Shown piece by piece: positions 1-8,810 of a stretch of DNA of 64,000 bases. The DNA is from JBBKXJ01 sp037969395 (GTDB lineage: Bacteria; Pseudomonadota; Gammaproteobacteria; Pseudomonadales; JAUIET01). Below the pieces are notes generated by a model. The model had not been told where the DNA came from, did no database searches, and saw only the letters and a list, made by a program, of their open reading frames with translations. Where the stretch lies: positions 62,001 to 126,000 of the forward strand of contig JBBKXJ010000018.1 of the NCBI GenBank assembly GCA_037969395.1, written 5' to 3'. Position numbers and translations under genes: made by a program. The stretch's first letter is position 1. Every line of letters begins with the position of its first letter.

Positions 1-2
1 AG

Positions 3-377
3 ATTATCAGCCATCGACTGCCTCAGCCGATGGACGATGTACCCACCTGGTTCCTTGGTCATCTCGACTGGCGCACCCGGCAGATACCGTTGGTGTCATT
101 TGAAGGGCTTAATGACGAGCCGTTCCAGTCGAGTAGCGGTCAGCACAGCATCGCCGTATTAAATGGCATCGGCACCTCGGACAAACTGCCCTTTCTGGCG
201 ATATTGACCCAAAGCGCGCCGCGTATGATGCGCGTTAGCGCGGAAGAGTTAGCAGTTGATAACGAAGCTGAGCTGGGTCCTGCAGAGCTAATGGCGGTGT
301 CGAGCAACGGCGAATTGGCAAGTATTCCGAATCTTGAGTTTATTGAGAAGACGATTTTGCAGTTTAGCGAAGGCTAA
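3..377 (+). CDS. CheW-like chemotaxis/twitching coupling protein, 3' part (ChpC-like)
   Basis: The frame is open from the left edge of the window (an Ile-Ile-Ser-His run precedes the first Met at base 30), so the gene starts outside and only about 124 codons are present. The visible part has the CheW-like beta-barrel pattern: a WFLGHLDWRTRQIPLVSFE strand pair, an LAILTQSAPRMMRVS strand, and a C-terminal segment like that of CheW-domain proteins. Such proteins couple chemoreceptors to a CheA-type kinase. In Pseudomonas the CheW-like gene chpC of the Pil-Chp twitching-motility cluster lies near rsmE, which matches this position; that is the basis for the ChpC suggestion. Its stop codon overlaps the rsmE stop by four bases (convergent genes). 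The family call is fairly secure, the ChpC assignment is inference. Confidence 0.7.
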   Translation: MISHRLPQPMDDVPTWFLGHLDWRTRQIPLVSFEGLNDEPFQSSSGQHSIAVLNGIGTSDKLPFLAILTQSAPRMMRVSAEELAVDNEAELGPAELMAVSSNGELASIPNLEFIEKTILQFSEG

Positions 378-1105
378 AAACGCAGATCTCCCCATCGATA
401 CTGCAAAATACTCAGCGCCGCCAATGGTGCAGTCTCGGTACGCAGCACTCTTTCTCCCAGGCACAACGCGGTGAACTCTGCCGCGCCTAGCTGCTGCACT
501 TCCTGATCGCTAAATCCCCCTTCCGGCCCTATTGCAAGTAACGCTGACTGTGGTGCAGCGTTGGGGTTCAAACGTTGTCCAGCTTCGGGGTGCAACACCA
601 GCTTCATATCAGCACTGTTTCGCGATGCCCATGCAGCGCTGCTAACGGGTTCATGTAGCTGCGGTATTATATTCAACCCGCTTTGCTCGCAGGCGCTAAT
701 ACTAACACCTCGCCAATGCTGCATACGTTTCACCAGCCTCTCGGCCTGCAACTTCACTGCGCAGCGCTCGGTTAACAGTGGCGTAATAGCGTGCACTCCA
801 AGCTCGGTTGCCTTTTGCACTATCCAATCCATCCGCTCGCCGCGCGAAAGACCAATGCCGAGATGAATGTTGAGAGGGCTGCTACGATTGATAGGGGAGA
901 ACTTCTGCAATTCCAGCTGCAGCGATTTTTTAGCTAACTGCGTGATCACAGCCTGCCACTCGCCGCCACGACCGTCGAAGACCACTACCTGATTGTTGGC
1001 TTGCAGACGCAGTACGTGCGCCAGATAGCGCGCCGCCCGCTGGTCGAGTGTGAGCGGTCCGGCGGCGCTGATCGGCGCGGTATGGTAGATACGCGGCACG
1101 CGCAT
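374..1105 (-). CDS. rsmE: 16S rRNA (uracil-1498-N3)-methyltransferase RsmE
   Basis: This 243-residue protein has the normal RsmE length. The family methylates N3 of U1498 in 16S rRNA using S-adenosylmethionine, acting on the 30S subunit. The C-terminal SPOUT/trefoil-knot signature is present: GPEGGFS at residues 193-199 and LGERVLRTETA at 216-226. The N-terminal PUA-like part (MRVPRIYH...) is also typical. It starts at ATG with a weak ribosome-binding site, 23 bases after metF on the same strand, so it is probably the last gene of the sahR-metK-ahcY-metF operon. Placing a SAM-dependent methyltransferase at the end of the methyl-cycle operon may be functional or merely positional. Its stop overlaps that of the CheW-like gene from the other strand. 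Confidence 0.95.
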   Translation of the reverse strand: MRVPRIYHTAPISAAGPLTLDQRAARYLAHVLRLQANNQVVVFDGRGGEWQAVITQLAKKSLQLELQKFSPINRSSPLNIHLGIGLSRGERMDWIVQKATELGVHAITPLLTERCAVKLQAERLVKRMQHWRGVSISACEQSGLNIIPQLHEPVSSAAWASRNSADMKLVLHPEAGQRLNPNAAPQSALLAIGPEGGFSDQEVQQLGAAEFTALCLGERVLRTETAPLAALSILQYRWGDLRF

Positions 1106-1128
1106 AGCGTTATCGTTAGTGAATAGGG

Positions 1129-1971
1129 TTAATCGAAGCCGAGGTTGCGACAGATCGTCGCCGTGGGATCGACACTGTTCATCGTATAAAAGTGCAGACC
1201 GGGAGCGCCGCCGCGCAGCAGTTGTTCACACAGGCGGCTGACTGCCTCCACGCCGAACTCGCGCAAGCCTTGTTCGTCGTGCTGCAAGCACTCCAGTCGC
1301 TGTGTTATCCAGCGTGGAATCTCTGCACCGCAGGCAGCTGAAAAGCGCGCCAGATTTTTATAGTTGGTAATTGGCATAATGCCGGCATAGATCGGTGCTT
1401 CGATGCCTGCTCGCCTGCATTGTTCAAGAAAATAAAAATACGCATCGGGGTTATAAAAATACTGAGTAATAGCGCCGTTGGCACCTGCCTCAATTTTGTT
1501 ACGAAAGAAGTTCAAATCGCTGCCGAATGATTCCGCCTGTGGGTGTATCTCCGGGTAGGCCGCGACTTCAAGCTGTAGCTCAGCGCCGCAGTGTTGGCGA
1601 ATAAAGCTGACCAGTTCGTTGGCGTGCACGGTTTGCGTGTTGCCCATGCCTGAAGGAATATCGCCTCGCAGCGCGACGATGCGATCGACGCCCTGATTTT
1701 GATAGTCACGCAGCAGCTTCAGCATCGACTGCTCGTCATCACCGCCGAAAGAAAGATGCGGTGCCACCGAAATATTGGCAGCGCGCATCGCACTGACGGT
1801 GCCACGCGTGAATTCACGCGTGGAACCGCCGGCACCATAAGTCACCGAAAAGAATTCCGGATTAAACTCGTTTAGCGTTTCCCAAACCTGCTGCAGTTTG
1901 TCCCGCCCGGCATCGGTCTTGGGCGGGAAAAACTCGAAGCTGAGCCGCTTATTATTGGTCAAAGTGCTCAT
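1129..1971 (-). CDS. metF: 5,10-methylenetetrahydrofolate reductase MetF
   Basis: The product reduces methylenetetrahydrofolate to 5-methyltetrahydrofolate with FAD and NADH, supplying the methyl group for methionine synthesis. Length (280 residues) is that of bacterial MetF. The N-terminal SFEFFPPKT motif (residues 11-19, with the catalytic Glu) and TYGAGGST (44-51) are hallmarks, and the ALRGDIP segment for FAD/folate contact is present. The ATG overlaps the ahcY stop by one base, which suggests translational coupling, and a GGAG element lies inside the ahcY 3' end. It belongs to the sahR-metK-ahcY-metF-rsmE transcription unit, so methyl donor synthesis, SAM synthesis and SAH recycling would be controlled together. 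Confidence 0.96.
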   Translation of the reverse strand: MSTLTNNKRLSFEFFPPKTDAGRDKLQQVWETLNEFNPEFFSVTYGAGGSTREFTRGTVSAMRAANISVAPHLSFGGDDEQSMLKLLRDYQNQGVDRIVALRGDIPSGMGNTQTVHANELVSFIRQHCGAELQLEVAAYPEIHPQAESFGSDLNFFRNKIEAGANGAITQYFYNPDAYFYFLEQCRRAGIEAPIYAGIMPITNYKNLARFSAACGAEIPRWITQRLECLQHDEQGLREFGVEAVSRLCEQLLRGGAPGLHFYTMNSVDPTATICRNLGFD

Positions 1972-3389
1972 TAGTACTTGTAGTGCTCCGGTTTGTAAGG
2001 GCCTTCGACTGGCGTGTTTACGTACTTGGCCTGCTCGGTGGTCATTTGCGTCAACACGCCACCAAAACCCTCTACCATGTACGCTGCCACTTCTTCGTCG
2101 AGTTTCTTGGGCAATACGTCAACGCTCATACTTGCTTTTTGCGTCGCGGCGTCTTGCTCTGCGAACTTGAGTTCGAACAAATGCATTTGCGCTAACACCT
2201 GGTTGGCAAATGAGCCGTCCATGATGCGCGAGGGGTGTCCGGTTGCATTGCCCAGATTCACCAGTCGACCTTCGGACAACAGCAGCAGATAGTCGTCGCT
2301 GCCGATATCGAAATCGGCGCCGGGTTTCGCATCACGATAGATTTTGTGCACCTGCGGTTTAACTTCCTGCCAACCCCAGTTGTCGCGCATATATTGCGTG
2401 TCGATTTCATTATCGAAGTGGCCGATATTACAAATCACCGCGCCTTTTTTCACTGCTTGTAGCATATAGCGATCACACACTGTGGTGTTGCCGGTGGTGG
2501 TGACGATAAGATCAATATTCGCCAACAGCGTATCGTTAATGCCTTCGCGCGTGCCGGTGTTAACACCATCTTTGTACGGCGACACGATTTCATAGCCGTC
2601 CATGCAGGCCTGCATGGCGCAGATAGGGTCGATTTCGGATACTTTAACGATCATGCCTTCCTGGCGCAGGCTTTGCGCCGAACCTTTGCCGACATCGCCG
2701 TAGCCAACGACCAGCGCTTTTTTGCCAGACAACAAATGGTCCGTGCCGCGTTTGATAGCATCGTTAAGGCTGTGGCGGCAGCCGTACTTGTTGTCGTTCT
2801 TGGACTTGGTCACCGAATCATTGACGTTGATTGCCGGCACTTTCAGCGAACCGTCGTCGAGCATTTCCAGCAAACGGTGTACTCCGGTGGTGGTTTCTTC
2901 AGTGATGCCGTGGATGTGCTCCAGCATTTGCGGGTATTTGGTATGCACCATCGCGGTCAAATCGCCGCCATCGTCAAGCAGCATGTTGGCGTTCCACGCC
3001 TTGCCGTCCTGCAGAATGGTTTGTTCAATACACCACTCGCCTTCCTCCTCGGTTTGCCCTTTCCAGGCGTATACGGCGACGCCGGCCGCTGCAATGGCGG
3101 CTGCGGCGTGATCCTGGGTGGAGAATATATTGCACGATGACCAACGCACTTCGGCACCGAGTTCAATCAAGGTTTCAATCAGCACCGCGGTTTGAATGGT
3201 CATGTGAATACAGCCGATGATACGCGCGCCGGCCAGCGGTTGGCTGTCTGCATATTTGCGGCGAAGAGCGATCAGTGCCGGCATTTCGTGCTCAGCGATA
3301 GCGATTTCGCGGCGGCCATAGTCCGCCAGGCTTATGTCGGCCACCTTGTAATCCTGTTGAATCGTATCTATTTTCTCGTTGGCATTCAT
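1971..3389 (-). CDS. ahcY: S-adenosylhomocysteine hydrolase (adenosylhomocysteinase)
   Basis: The enzyme reversibly splits S-adenosylhomocysteine into homocysteine and adenosine in the cytoplasm, relieving product inhibition of methyltransferases. The 472-residue protein carries the NAD-binding motif GYGDVGKGSA (about residues 229-238), the catalytic Lys/Asp stretch NDSVTKSKNDNKYGCR just before it, and the conserved C-terminal Lys-Tyr end (HYKY). The length fits the class with the roughly 40-residue insert. A good ribosome-binding site (AGAGGA) precedes the ATG. Only 26 bases separate it from metK, so the SAH riboswitch found before ahcY in some proteobacteria cannot be here; control is more likely by the ArsR-type regulator at the head of the operon. 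Confidence 0.97.
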   Translation of the reverse strand: MNANEKIDTIQQDYKVADISLADYGRREIAIAEHEMPALIALRRKYADSQPLAGARIIGCIHMTIQTAVLIETLIELGAEVRWSSCNIFSTQDHAAAAIAAAGVAVYAWKGQTEEEGEWCIEQTILQDGKAWNANMLLDDGGDLTAMVHTKYPQMLEHIHGITEETTTGVHRLLEMLDDGSLKVPAINVNDSVTKSKNDNKYGCRHSLNDAIKRGTDHLLSGKKALVVGYGDVGKGSAQSLRQEGMIVKVSEIDPICAMQACMDGYEIVSPYKDGVNTGTREGINDTLLANIDLIVTTTGNTTVCDRYMLQAVKKGAVICNIGHFDNEIDTQYMRDNWGWQEVKPQVHKIYRDAKPGADFDIGSDDYLLLLSEGRLVNLGNATGHPSRIMDGSFANQVLAQMHLFELKFAEQDAATQKASMSVDVLPKKLDEEVAAYMVEGFGGVLTQMTTEQAKYVNTPVEGPYKPEHYKY

Positions 3390-3415
3390 ATTCGTGTCCT
3401 CTATGTGTTCGATGA

Positions 3416-4573
3416 TTAAAGAGCTGCTTTTAGCGTGTCGGCTTTGTCGGTTCTTTCCCAGGTGAAATCGGCTTCGCTGCGGCCAAAATGACCATAAGCA
3501 GCGGTGGCTTGGTAGATTGGCCGTTTCAGGTCCAGCATTTCGATCAGGCCTTGCGGACGCAGGTCAAAGTGTTCGCGCACCAATTCAACGATCTTATTAT
3601 CGTCGAGATTGCCGGTGCCGAAGGTGTTAACGCTGATCGACGTGGGTTCGGTGACGCCAATCGCATACGAGATTTGAATCTCTGCACGCTCGGCCAGGCC
3701 GGCAGCGACAATATTCTTCGCCACGTAACGGCCTGCATAAGCGGCGGAGCGGTCGACTTTGGAGGGGTCTTTACCCGAGAAGCAACCGCCACCGTGGCGT
3801 GCCATGCCGCCGTAGGTGTCGACAATAATCTTGCGACCAGTCAGGCCGCAGTCGCCTACCGGGCCGCCGATGACGAAATTGCCTGTGGGATTGATAAAGT
3901 ATTTGGTATCAGCAGTAAGCCATTCCGCCGGTAATACCGGCTGGATGATGTGCTCTTTCACTGCGCTGCGCAGTTCTTCCAGCGTGATGTCGGCGCTATG
4001 CTGAGTGGAAAGCACAATGGCATCAATTGCCGCCGGCTTGCCGTCTTCGCCGTAGCGAAAGGTGACCTGACTTTTTGCGTCCGGACGCAGCCAGGGTAAG
4101 CTGCCATCTTTACGCACTTTGGCTTGCTGGTGTACCAAACGATGCGCATAGGTGATAGGTGCCGGCATCAGGACTTCGGTTTCATTGCTAGCGTAACCAA
4201 ACATCAAACCCTGGTCGCCGGCGCCGAGCTCTTTGTTGTCGCCTTCATCCACGCCCATGGCGATGTCGGCTGACTGTTTGCCAATGGCGTTCAATACCGC
4301 GCAAGATTCCCAGTCGAAACCCATATCGGAACTGTTGTAGCCGATGTCCTTGATCACGCCACGGGCGATTTCTTCGATATCGACCCAGGCATCGGTGCGC
4401 ACTTCGCCGGCGACCAGCACCATGCCGGTTTTCACCAGCGTTTCGACCGCTACGCGGGCATCCGGGTCTTTGGCTATGATGGCGTCGAGAATTGCGTCAG
4501 AGACCTGGTCGGCTATCTTATCCGGATGGCCTTCGGACACAGATTCTGATGTAAACAGGGAGTATTCACTCAT
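3416..4573 (-). CDS. metK: S-adenosylmethionine synthetase MetK
   Basis: The enzyme makes S-adenosylmethionine from ATP and methionine. Its 385 residues match the usual size. Conserved motifs are GHPDKIADQVSDAILD near the N-terminus (ATP/metal binding), GAGDQGLMFGYA in the middle (the family hexapeptide region), and GGGCFSGKDPSKVDRSAAY (P-loop-like, catalytic lysine). The ATG is preceded by AAAGG. It is second in the operon behind the ArsR-methyltransferase regulator and ahead of ahcY, which groups SAM synthesis with SAH removal. Confidence 0.97.
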   Translation of the reverse strand: MSEYSLFTSESVSEGHPDKIADQVSDAILDAIIAKDPDARVAVETLVKTGMVLVAGEVRTDAWVDIEEIARGVIKDIGYNSSDMGFDWESCAVLNAIGKQSADIAMGVDEGDNKELGAGDQGLMFGYASNETEVLMPAPITYAHRLVHQQAKVRKDGSLPWLRPDAKSQVTFRYGEDGKPAAIDAIVLSTQHSADITLEELRSAVKEHIIQPVLPAEWLTADTKYFINPTGNFVIGGPVGDCGLTGRKIIVDTYGGMARHGGGCFSGKDPSKVDRSAAYAGRYVAKNIVAAGLAERAEIQISYAIGVTEPTSISVNTFGTGNLDDNKIVELVREHFDLRPQGLIEMLDLKRPIYQATAAYGHFGRSEADFTWERTDKADTLKAAL

Positions 4574-4601
4574 TACGTTATACCTTTGCTAATTTAAACG
4601 G

Positions 4602-5597
4602 TTAGTTGGTGGATTTTTGAAAGTGGCGTACCTGCAGGCGAAAGCCATTGCGCAGACTGAAATATTGCCCTTCACGGGCCTCGCTAAGCCCGGCTTTTCG
4701 CGCCCAGTCACTGAGCTCTTCCGGCGCAAAGCCCAGCCACAGGTCGCCGCAGGCCTGGCGCACCCAGTTCTGGCTGTGTTCGCACAGGTCGGCCACAAAC
4801 AGCTGGCCGCCGGCTTTTAACAGCGCTGCCGCATCGGCAAACAATTCGGCCGGGGAGGCAACATGGTGTAGCACCATGTGCATGACAATTACCTGCACGC
4901 TGATGCCTTGTTGCAGGGCAAGTTTGCTATCGCCGAGTAGAAAACGGGTGTTTTCAAGGCGCTTTTCGGCAGCGAATAGTTTCGCCTGGTTGAGCATCTC
5001 CTCGGAGATATCGAGAGCGGTGACTTCGCCAAACAGCAGCGCAAGTTCTTGCAGAAATTCGCCCGAGCCCGGGCCTACTTCCAATACGCTGTGGCGTTGC
5101 TGCGCGTCAAGCTGCTGAAGCAACTCCGCTACCGGTGTTGTATACACTGGATAGTCGGCAATCAACTCCTGCTGAGTGGTAAATTTGTCGGCGTTATCAT
5201 TGAAAAACTGTCGCGACAATTGGGCACGATTGGCCTGTATAGCTTTTAAACGATTCGCCACCGGCGCTGGCAGCGGCAACTGATCCGTAGTCTCGAACAG
5301 GCAGTCATGCAGCGATTGCAGCCAGGTGTGTACCGCCGTCGCCGCGCGTCGATAGAAAATGTGATTGCCTTCGCGCCGGGTGGCGACGAGCTGTGCCTGC
5401 GCCAGCACTTTGAGATGATGGCTCATTGCCGATTGCTGCATTGCGAAAATTTCACACAGCTCGCCGACGCCGAACGAGTCGCGTCGTAAGGTACGTAAAA
5501 TATGCAGGCGCAGCTCATCGGCTGCGGCCTTATTAAGCTGGGTGAGGGCATTTACCTGGACACTTTCTGTCAGGTTGGCGCTGGCGGGAATATTCAT
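4602..5597 (-). CDS. sahR: ArsR-family regulator fused to a SAM-methyltransferase domain (SahR-type)
   Basis: Residues about 20-90 form an ArsR/SmtB winged helix (AMQQSAMSHHLKVLAQAQLV is the recognition region). Residues about 150-320 form a class I methyltransferase fold with the SAM-binding motif VLEVGPGSGEF (171-181). The established member of this architecture in proteobacteria is SahR, a repressor of methionine-cycle genes that responds to S-adenosylhomocysteine. The gene heads metK-ahcY-metF-rsmE, exactly the expected regulon. A palindromic site overlaps its predicted promoter (5627-5648), so autoregulation is likely. The ATG lies almost at the predicted transcription start with no Shine-Dalgarno sequence, so the message may be nearly leaderless. 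The SahR identity rests on architecture and context; the ligand is inferred. Confidence 0.85.
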   Translation of the reverse strand: MNIPASANLTESVQVNALTQLNKAAADELRLHILRTLRRDSFGVGELCEIFAMQQSAMSHHLKVLAQAQLVATRREGNHIFYRRAATAVHTWLQSLHDCLFETTDQLPLPAPVANRLKAIQANRAQLSRQFFNDNADKFTTQQELIADYPVYTTPVAELLQQLDAQQRHSVLEVGPGSGEFLQELALLFGEVTALDISEEMLNQAKLFAAEKRLENTRFLLGDSKLALQQGISVQVIVMHMVLHHVASPAELFADAAALLKAGGQLFVADLCEHSQNWVRQACGDLWLGFAPEELSDWARKAGLSEAREGQYFSLRNGFRLQVRHFQKSTN

Positions 5598-5605
5598 TGG
5601 CGCGA

Positions 5606-5634
5606 ACTATAGCAAGCGTGCTTAAGTATATCAA
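5606..5634 (-). promoter_or_regulatory. predicted sigma70 promoter of the sahR-metK-ahcY-metF-rsmE operon
   Basis: On the minus strand TTGATA (5629-5634) and TATAGT (5606-5611) are separated by 17 bases, a near-consensus pair. The expected start point is near base 5599, two or three bases before the sahR ATG. The -35 box is part of one arm of the palindrome at 5627-5648, so a bound repressor would block it. Confidence 0.65.
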
Positions 5635-5648
5635 TTTATTTTGATATA
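5627..5648. promoter_or_regulatory. predicted SahR operator (palindrome)
   Basis: The arms TATATCAA and TTGATATA are perfect 8-base inverted repeats around a six-base AT-only centre. The shape (ATATCAA...TTGATAT) is typical of ArsR-family operators. It sits in the divergent sahR/tkt intergenic region, 30 bases before sahR and 136 bases before tkt, and covers the sahR -35 box. Autorepression is the natural reading; an effect on tkt is possible but less likely at that distance. Confidence 0.7.
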
Positions 5649-5783
5649 GATTCACTGGTCAGCCGGTAGATGCTGTGCCTATCTCTTTAAGGCTTGCTGC
5701 GTTTGCTCTGCCAGCATGGCTGAGCGACAATAGCGCCCCCGATTTATTGCCCGCCGTTAATAAGCCATCAAAGGACACCAAGC

Positions 5784-7775
5784 ATGCCAAGCCGCACTGA
5801 ACTAGCCAACGCCATTCGCGCGTTGAGCATGGACGCCGTACAACAAGCCAACAGCGGCCATCCAGGAATGCCCATGGGTATGGCCGATATTGCCGAAGTG
5901 TTGTGGAATGATTTCCTGCGTCACAATCCCGCCAACCCGCATTGGTGCGGTCGTGATCGTTTTGTGGTGTCTAACGGTCACGGTTCCATGCTGCTGTACT
6001 CACTGTTGCACCTGTCGGGCTACGAGCTGCCTATTGAAGAACTGAAAAACTTCCGTCAGCTGCACTCGAAAACGCCTGGTCACCCCGAATACGGTTACGC
6101 GCCTGGTATTGAGACCACCACCGGCCCGCTGGGCCAGGGGTTGGCGAATGCTGTTGGCATGGCGCTGGCCGAAAAAGTGCTGGCCGCGCACTTCAACCGC
6201 GACGGGTTTGCTATTGTCGATCACAATACCTACGTATTTGTAGGCGATGGTTGCCTGATGGAAGGCATCTCGCACGAAGTGGCATCGCTGGCCGGGACCT
6301 TAGGTTTGGGTAAACTGATCGCCTGCTATGACGATAATAATATTTCCATCGACGGCGATGTCAGCGGCTGGTTTACCGATAACACGCCGCAGCGTTTTGA
6401 AGCCTATGGCTGGCATGTGTTGCCCAATGTAGATGGGCACGACGCCGATGCTGTGCATGCTGCTTTGGAAGCAGCGCGACAGGTTAGCGACAAGCCTACT
6501 TTAATTTGCTGCCAAACTATCATCGGCAAGGGCGCGCTCAATAAACAAGGCACCGGCGGCGTGCACGGTGCCCCGCTGGGCGCCGACGAAATTGCCGTAG
6601 CGCGGCAAGAGTTAGGTTGGCAATATCCACCTTTTGAAGTGCCGGAATCTGTTTATGCGGGTTGGGATGCACGCCAGCGTGGCGCTGGGCAAGAGCAGCA
6701 ATGGCAGGATAAGTTTCAATCTTACCAGCAGCAGCACCCTGATTTAGCCGCCGAATTTGAGCGCCGCATGAGCGGCGAATTACCGGCCGATTTCAGTGAA
6801 CAGGCGCAGCATTATATTGCAGCGACGCAGGAGCGCGGCGAAAGCATCGCCAGCCGCAAGGCGTCGCAAAACGCCTTGAATGCGCTTGGCCCTATGTTAC
6901 CCGAACTGTTGGGCGGCTCGGCCGATCTGGCGGGTTCTAATCTAACGTTGTGGAGCGGGTCGAAAGCTGTGACTGCTGAAGCTGCCGACGGCAACTACAT
7001 CTATTATGGCGTGCGTGAGTTTGGCATGACTGCAATCGGCAACGGCATTGCCTTACACGGCGGCTTTATCAACTACGGCGCCACTTTCCTGATGTTTATG
7101 GAGTATGCGCGCAACGCGGTGCGTATGGCGGCCTTGATGCGTCAGCGAAATATTTTCGTGTTTACCCACGACTCTATTGGCTTGGGCGAAGATGGCCCCA
7201 CTCATCAGCCGGTCGAACAACTTACCAATTTGCGCACCACTCCTGGCCTGGTTACCTGGCGGCCAGCTGATGCGGTGGAGTCAGCAGTGGCGTGGCAAGC
7301 GGCTATCGAGCGCAATGACGGACCAACCGCGCTGGTATTCTCGCGTCAGAGCCTTGCCCATCAAGCGCGCAATAATGACCAGCTTGCGGCCATCGCACGT
7401 GGCGCGTATGTGTTGCATGATAGCGACGCGACGCCGGAGCTTATTCTGATCGCGACCGGCTCGGAGCTTGAGCTTGCCATGCAGGCGGCGCAGCAGCTTG
7501 ATGCATCGGTACGCGTGGTGTCCATGCCATCGGCAGAAGTGTTTGAGCAGCAGGACGAAAGTTACCGGCAGCAGGTGCTGCCAGCCGCGGTGCGCAAGCG
7601 CATTGCCATCGAAGCCGGTCACGGTGACTACTGGCGCAAATATGTTGGCCTGGATGGTACCGTGATCGGAATTAACCGCTTTGGCGAGTCCGCTCCGATT
7701 GCCGATTTGATGCAGGAATTTGGCTTCACCGTCGATAACGTTTTAGCTAAGGCGAGAGCATTGTTGAGTTCATGA
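5784..7775 (+). CDS. tkt: transketolase
   Basis: This thiamine-diphosphate enzyme moves two-carbon units between sugar phosphates in the pentose phosphate pathway. The 663-residue chain has the full family layout: the N-terminal ThDP domain with GHPGMPMGMADIAEVLW and GDGCLMEGISHEVASLAG, the central pyrimidine-binding domain with THDSIGLGEDGPTHQPVEQL, and a C-terminal domain. An AAAGGA ribosome-binding site precedes the ATG. Its stop overlaps the epd start by four bases (ATGA), so the two are translationally coupled. The order tkt-epd-pgk-fba is a conserved central-carbon unit in gammaproteobacteria. Confidence 0.97.
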   Translation: MPSRTELANAIRALSMDAVQQANSGHPGMPMGMADIAEVLWNDFLRHNPANPHWCGRDRFVVSNGHGSMLLYSLLHLSGYELPIEELKNFRQLHSKTPGHPEYGYAPGIETTTGPLGQGLANAVGMALAEKVLAAHFNRDGFAIVDHNTYVFVGDGCLMEGISHEVASLAGTLGLGKLIACYDDNNISIDGDVSGWFTDNTPQRFEAYGWHVLPNVDGHDADAVHAALEAARQVSDKPTLICCQTIIGKGALNKQGTGGVHGAPLGADEIAVARQELGWQYPPFEVPESVYAGWDARQRGAGQEQQWQDKFQSYQQQHPDLAAEFERRMSGELPADFSEQAQHYIAATQERGESIASRKASQNALNALGPMLPELLGGSADLAGSNLTLWSGSKAVTAEAADGNYIYYGVREFGMTAIGNGIALHGGFINYGATFLMFMEYARNAVRMAALMRQRNIFVFTHDSIGLGEDGPTHQPVEQLTNLRTTPGLVTWRPADAVESAVAWQAAIERNDGPTALVFSRQSLAHQARNNDQLAAIARGAYVLHDSDATPELILIATGSELELAMQAAQQLDASVRVVSMPSAEVFEQQDESYRQQVLPAAVRKRIAIEAGHGDYWRKYVGLDGTVIGINRFGESAPIADLMQEFGFTVDNVLAKARALLSS

Positions 7776-8782
7776 TACGCGTCGCCATCAATGGTTACGG
7801 CCGTATTGGCCGCTGCGTTCTGCGAGCATTGCACGAGCGCGCCGATATGCAGCAAATGCAGGTCATTGCTATTAATGAACCGGCCGACCTGGCAACCATG
7901 TGTTATCTCACTCGCTACGATACTACGCACGGTCGGTTTCCAGGCAGCGTCGAGCAGACTGAAGAGTCATTAGTGATCAACGGCGAAACTATTCAAGTTT
8001 CGCATAAGCAGCGCATTGAAGACTTACCGTGGCGTGACCTGCAGATTGACCTGGTACTCGAATGCAGCGGCGCCTATGATTCAAGGCCGGACGCAGAAAA
8101 ACTTTTGGCCAATGGCGCAAAAAAATTGCTGTTTTCTCACCCTGCGGTAGACGCTGCCGACGCCACCATTGTGTATGGGATTAATCATCACCAGCTTGGC
8201 ATTGAAGATCGTATCGTTTCCAACGCATCCTGCACCACTAACTGCATCGTGCCCGTGATTGCGGTGCTTGATGAAACCTTCGGTATTGAAGCCGGGCAAA
8301 TCACAACAATCCATTCGGTGATGAACGATCAGCCGGTGATCGATGCTTATCACAATACAGATTTGCGCAAAACCCGCAGCGCCAGTCAGTCGGTGATTCC
8401 CATTGAAACTCAGCTAGCCAAAGGTATTGAACGCATTCTGCCACACACGCAGGGGCGCTTCTCCGCCGGTGCGATTCGCGTGCCGACAACCAACGTGTCG
8501 ATTATGGACTTATCGGTGTGGTTAGCTAAAGAAGTTACCTCCGCCGCAATCAACGCGGCCTTGCGCGAGGCCAGCGAGCAGCACTTAAATGGCGTGTTAG
8601 GTTACACGGAAGAGCCGCTGGCTTCGTGTGATTTTAATCACGATCCGCGCTCAGGTGTGGTTGACGCCGGCCAAACTCGCGTCAGCGGTGGGCGGCTTGC
8701 CAAGGTATTTACCTGGTTCGACAACGAATGGGGATTCGCCAATCGCATGCTCGATGTAGCAGCGTTGATGACTCGCCAGTGA
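7772..8782 (+). CDS. epd: D-erythrose-4-phosphate dehydrogenase
   Basis: A GapA-like dehydrogenase of 336 residues. It has the Rossmann motif INGYGRIGR at residues 6-14 and the catalytic SNASCTTNC with the active Cys at 154. Epd-type features over GapA include INEPAD after the first fold, DYTELP-like YTEEPLASCDFNHDP near the C-terminus, and its place between tkt and pgk. Epd oxidises erythrose 4-phosphate to 4-phosphoerythronate, the first step of deoxyxylulose-dependent pyridoxal phosphate synthesis. A glyceraldehyde-3-phosphate dehydrogenase role cannot be excluded from sequence alone. Start is the ATG within the tkt stop overlap. Confidence 0.88.
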   Translation: MIRVAINGYGRIGRCVLRALHERADMQQMQVIAINEPADLATMCYLTRYDTTHGRFPGSVEQTEESLVINGETIQVSHKQRIEDLPWRDLQIDLVLECSGAYDSRPDAEKLLANGAKKLLFSHPAVDAADATIVYGINHHQLGIEDRIVSNASCTTNCIVPVIAVLDETFGIEAGQITTIHSVMNDQPVIDAYHNTDLRKTRSASQSVIPIETQLAKGIERILPHTQGRFSAGAIRVPTTNVSIMDLSVWLAKEVTSAAINAALREASEQHLNGVLGYTEEPLASCDFNHDPRSGVVDAGQTRVSGGRLAKVFTWFDNEWGFANRMLDVAALMTRQ

Positions 8783-8810
8783 TTTATAATTAAACCGAGG
8801 GAGAGTTAAA

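Noticed and set aside
3390..3415. SAH riboswitch before ahcY
   Set aside because: Only 26 bases separate metK and ahcY, too few for the aptamer.
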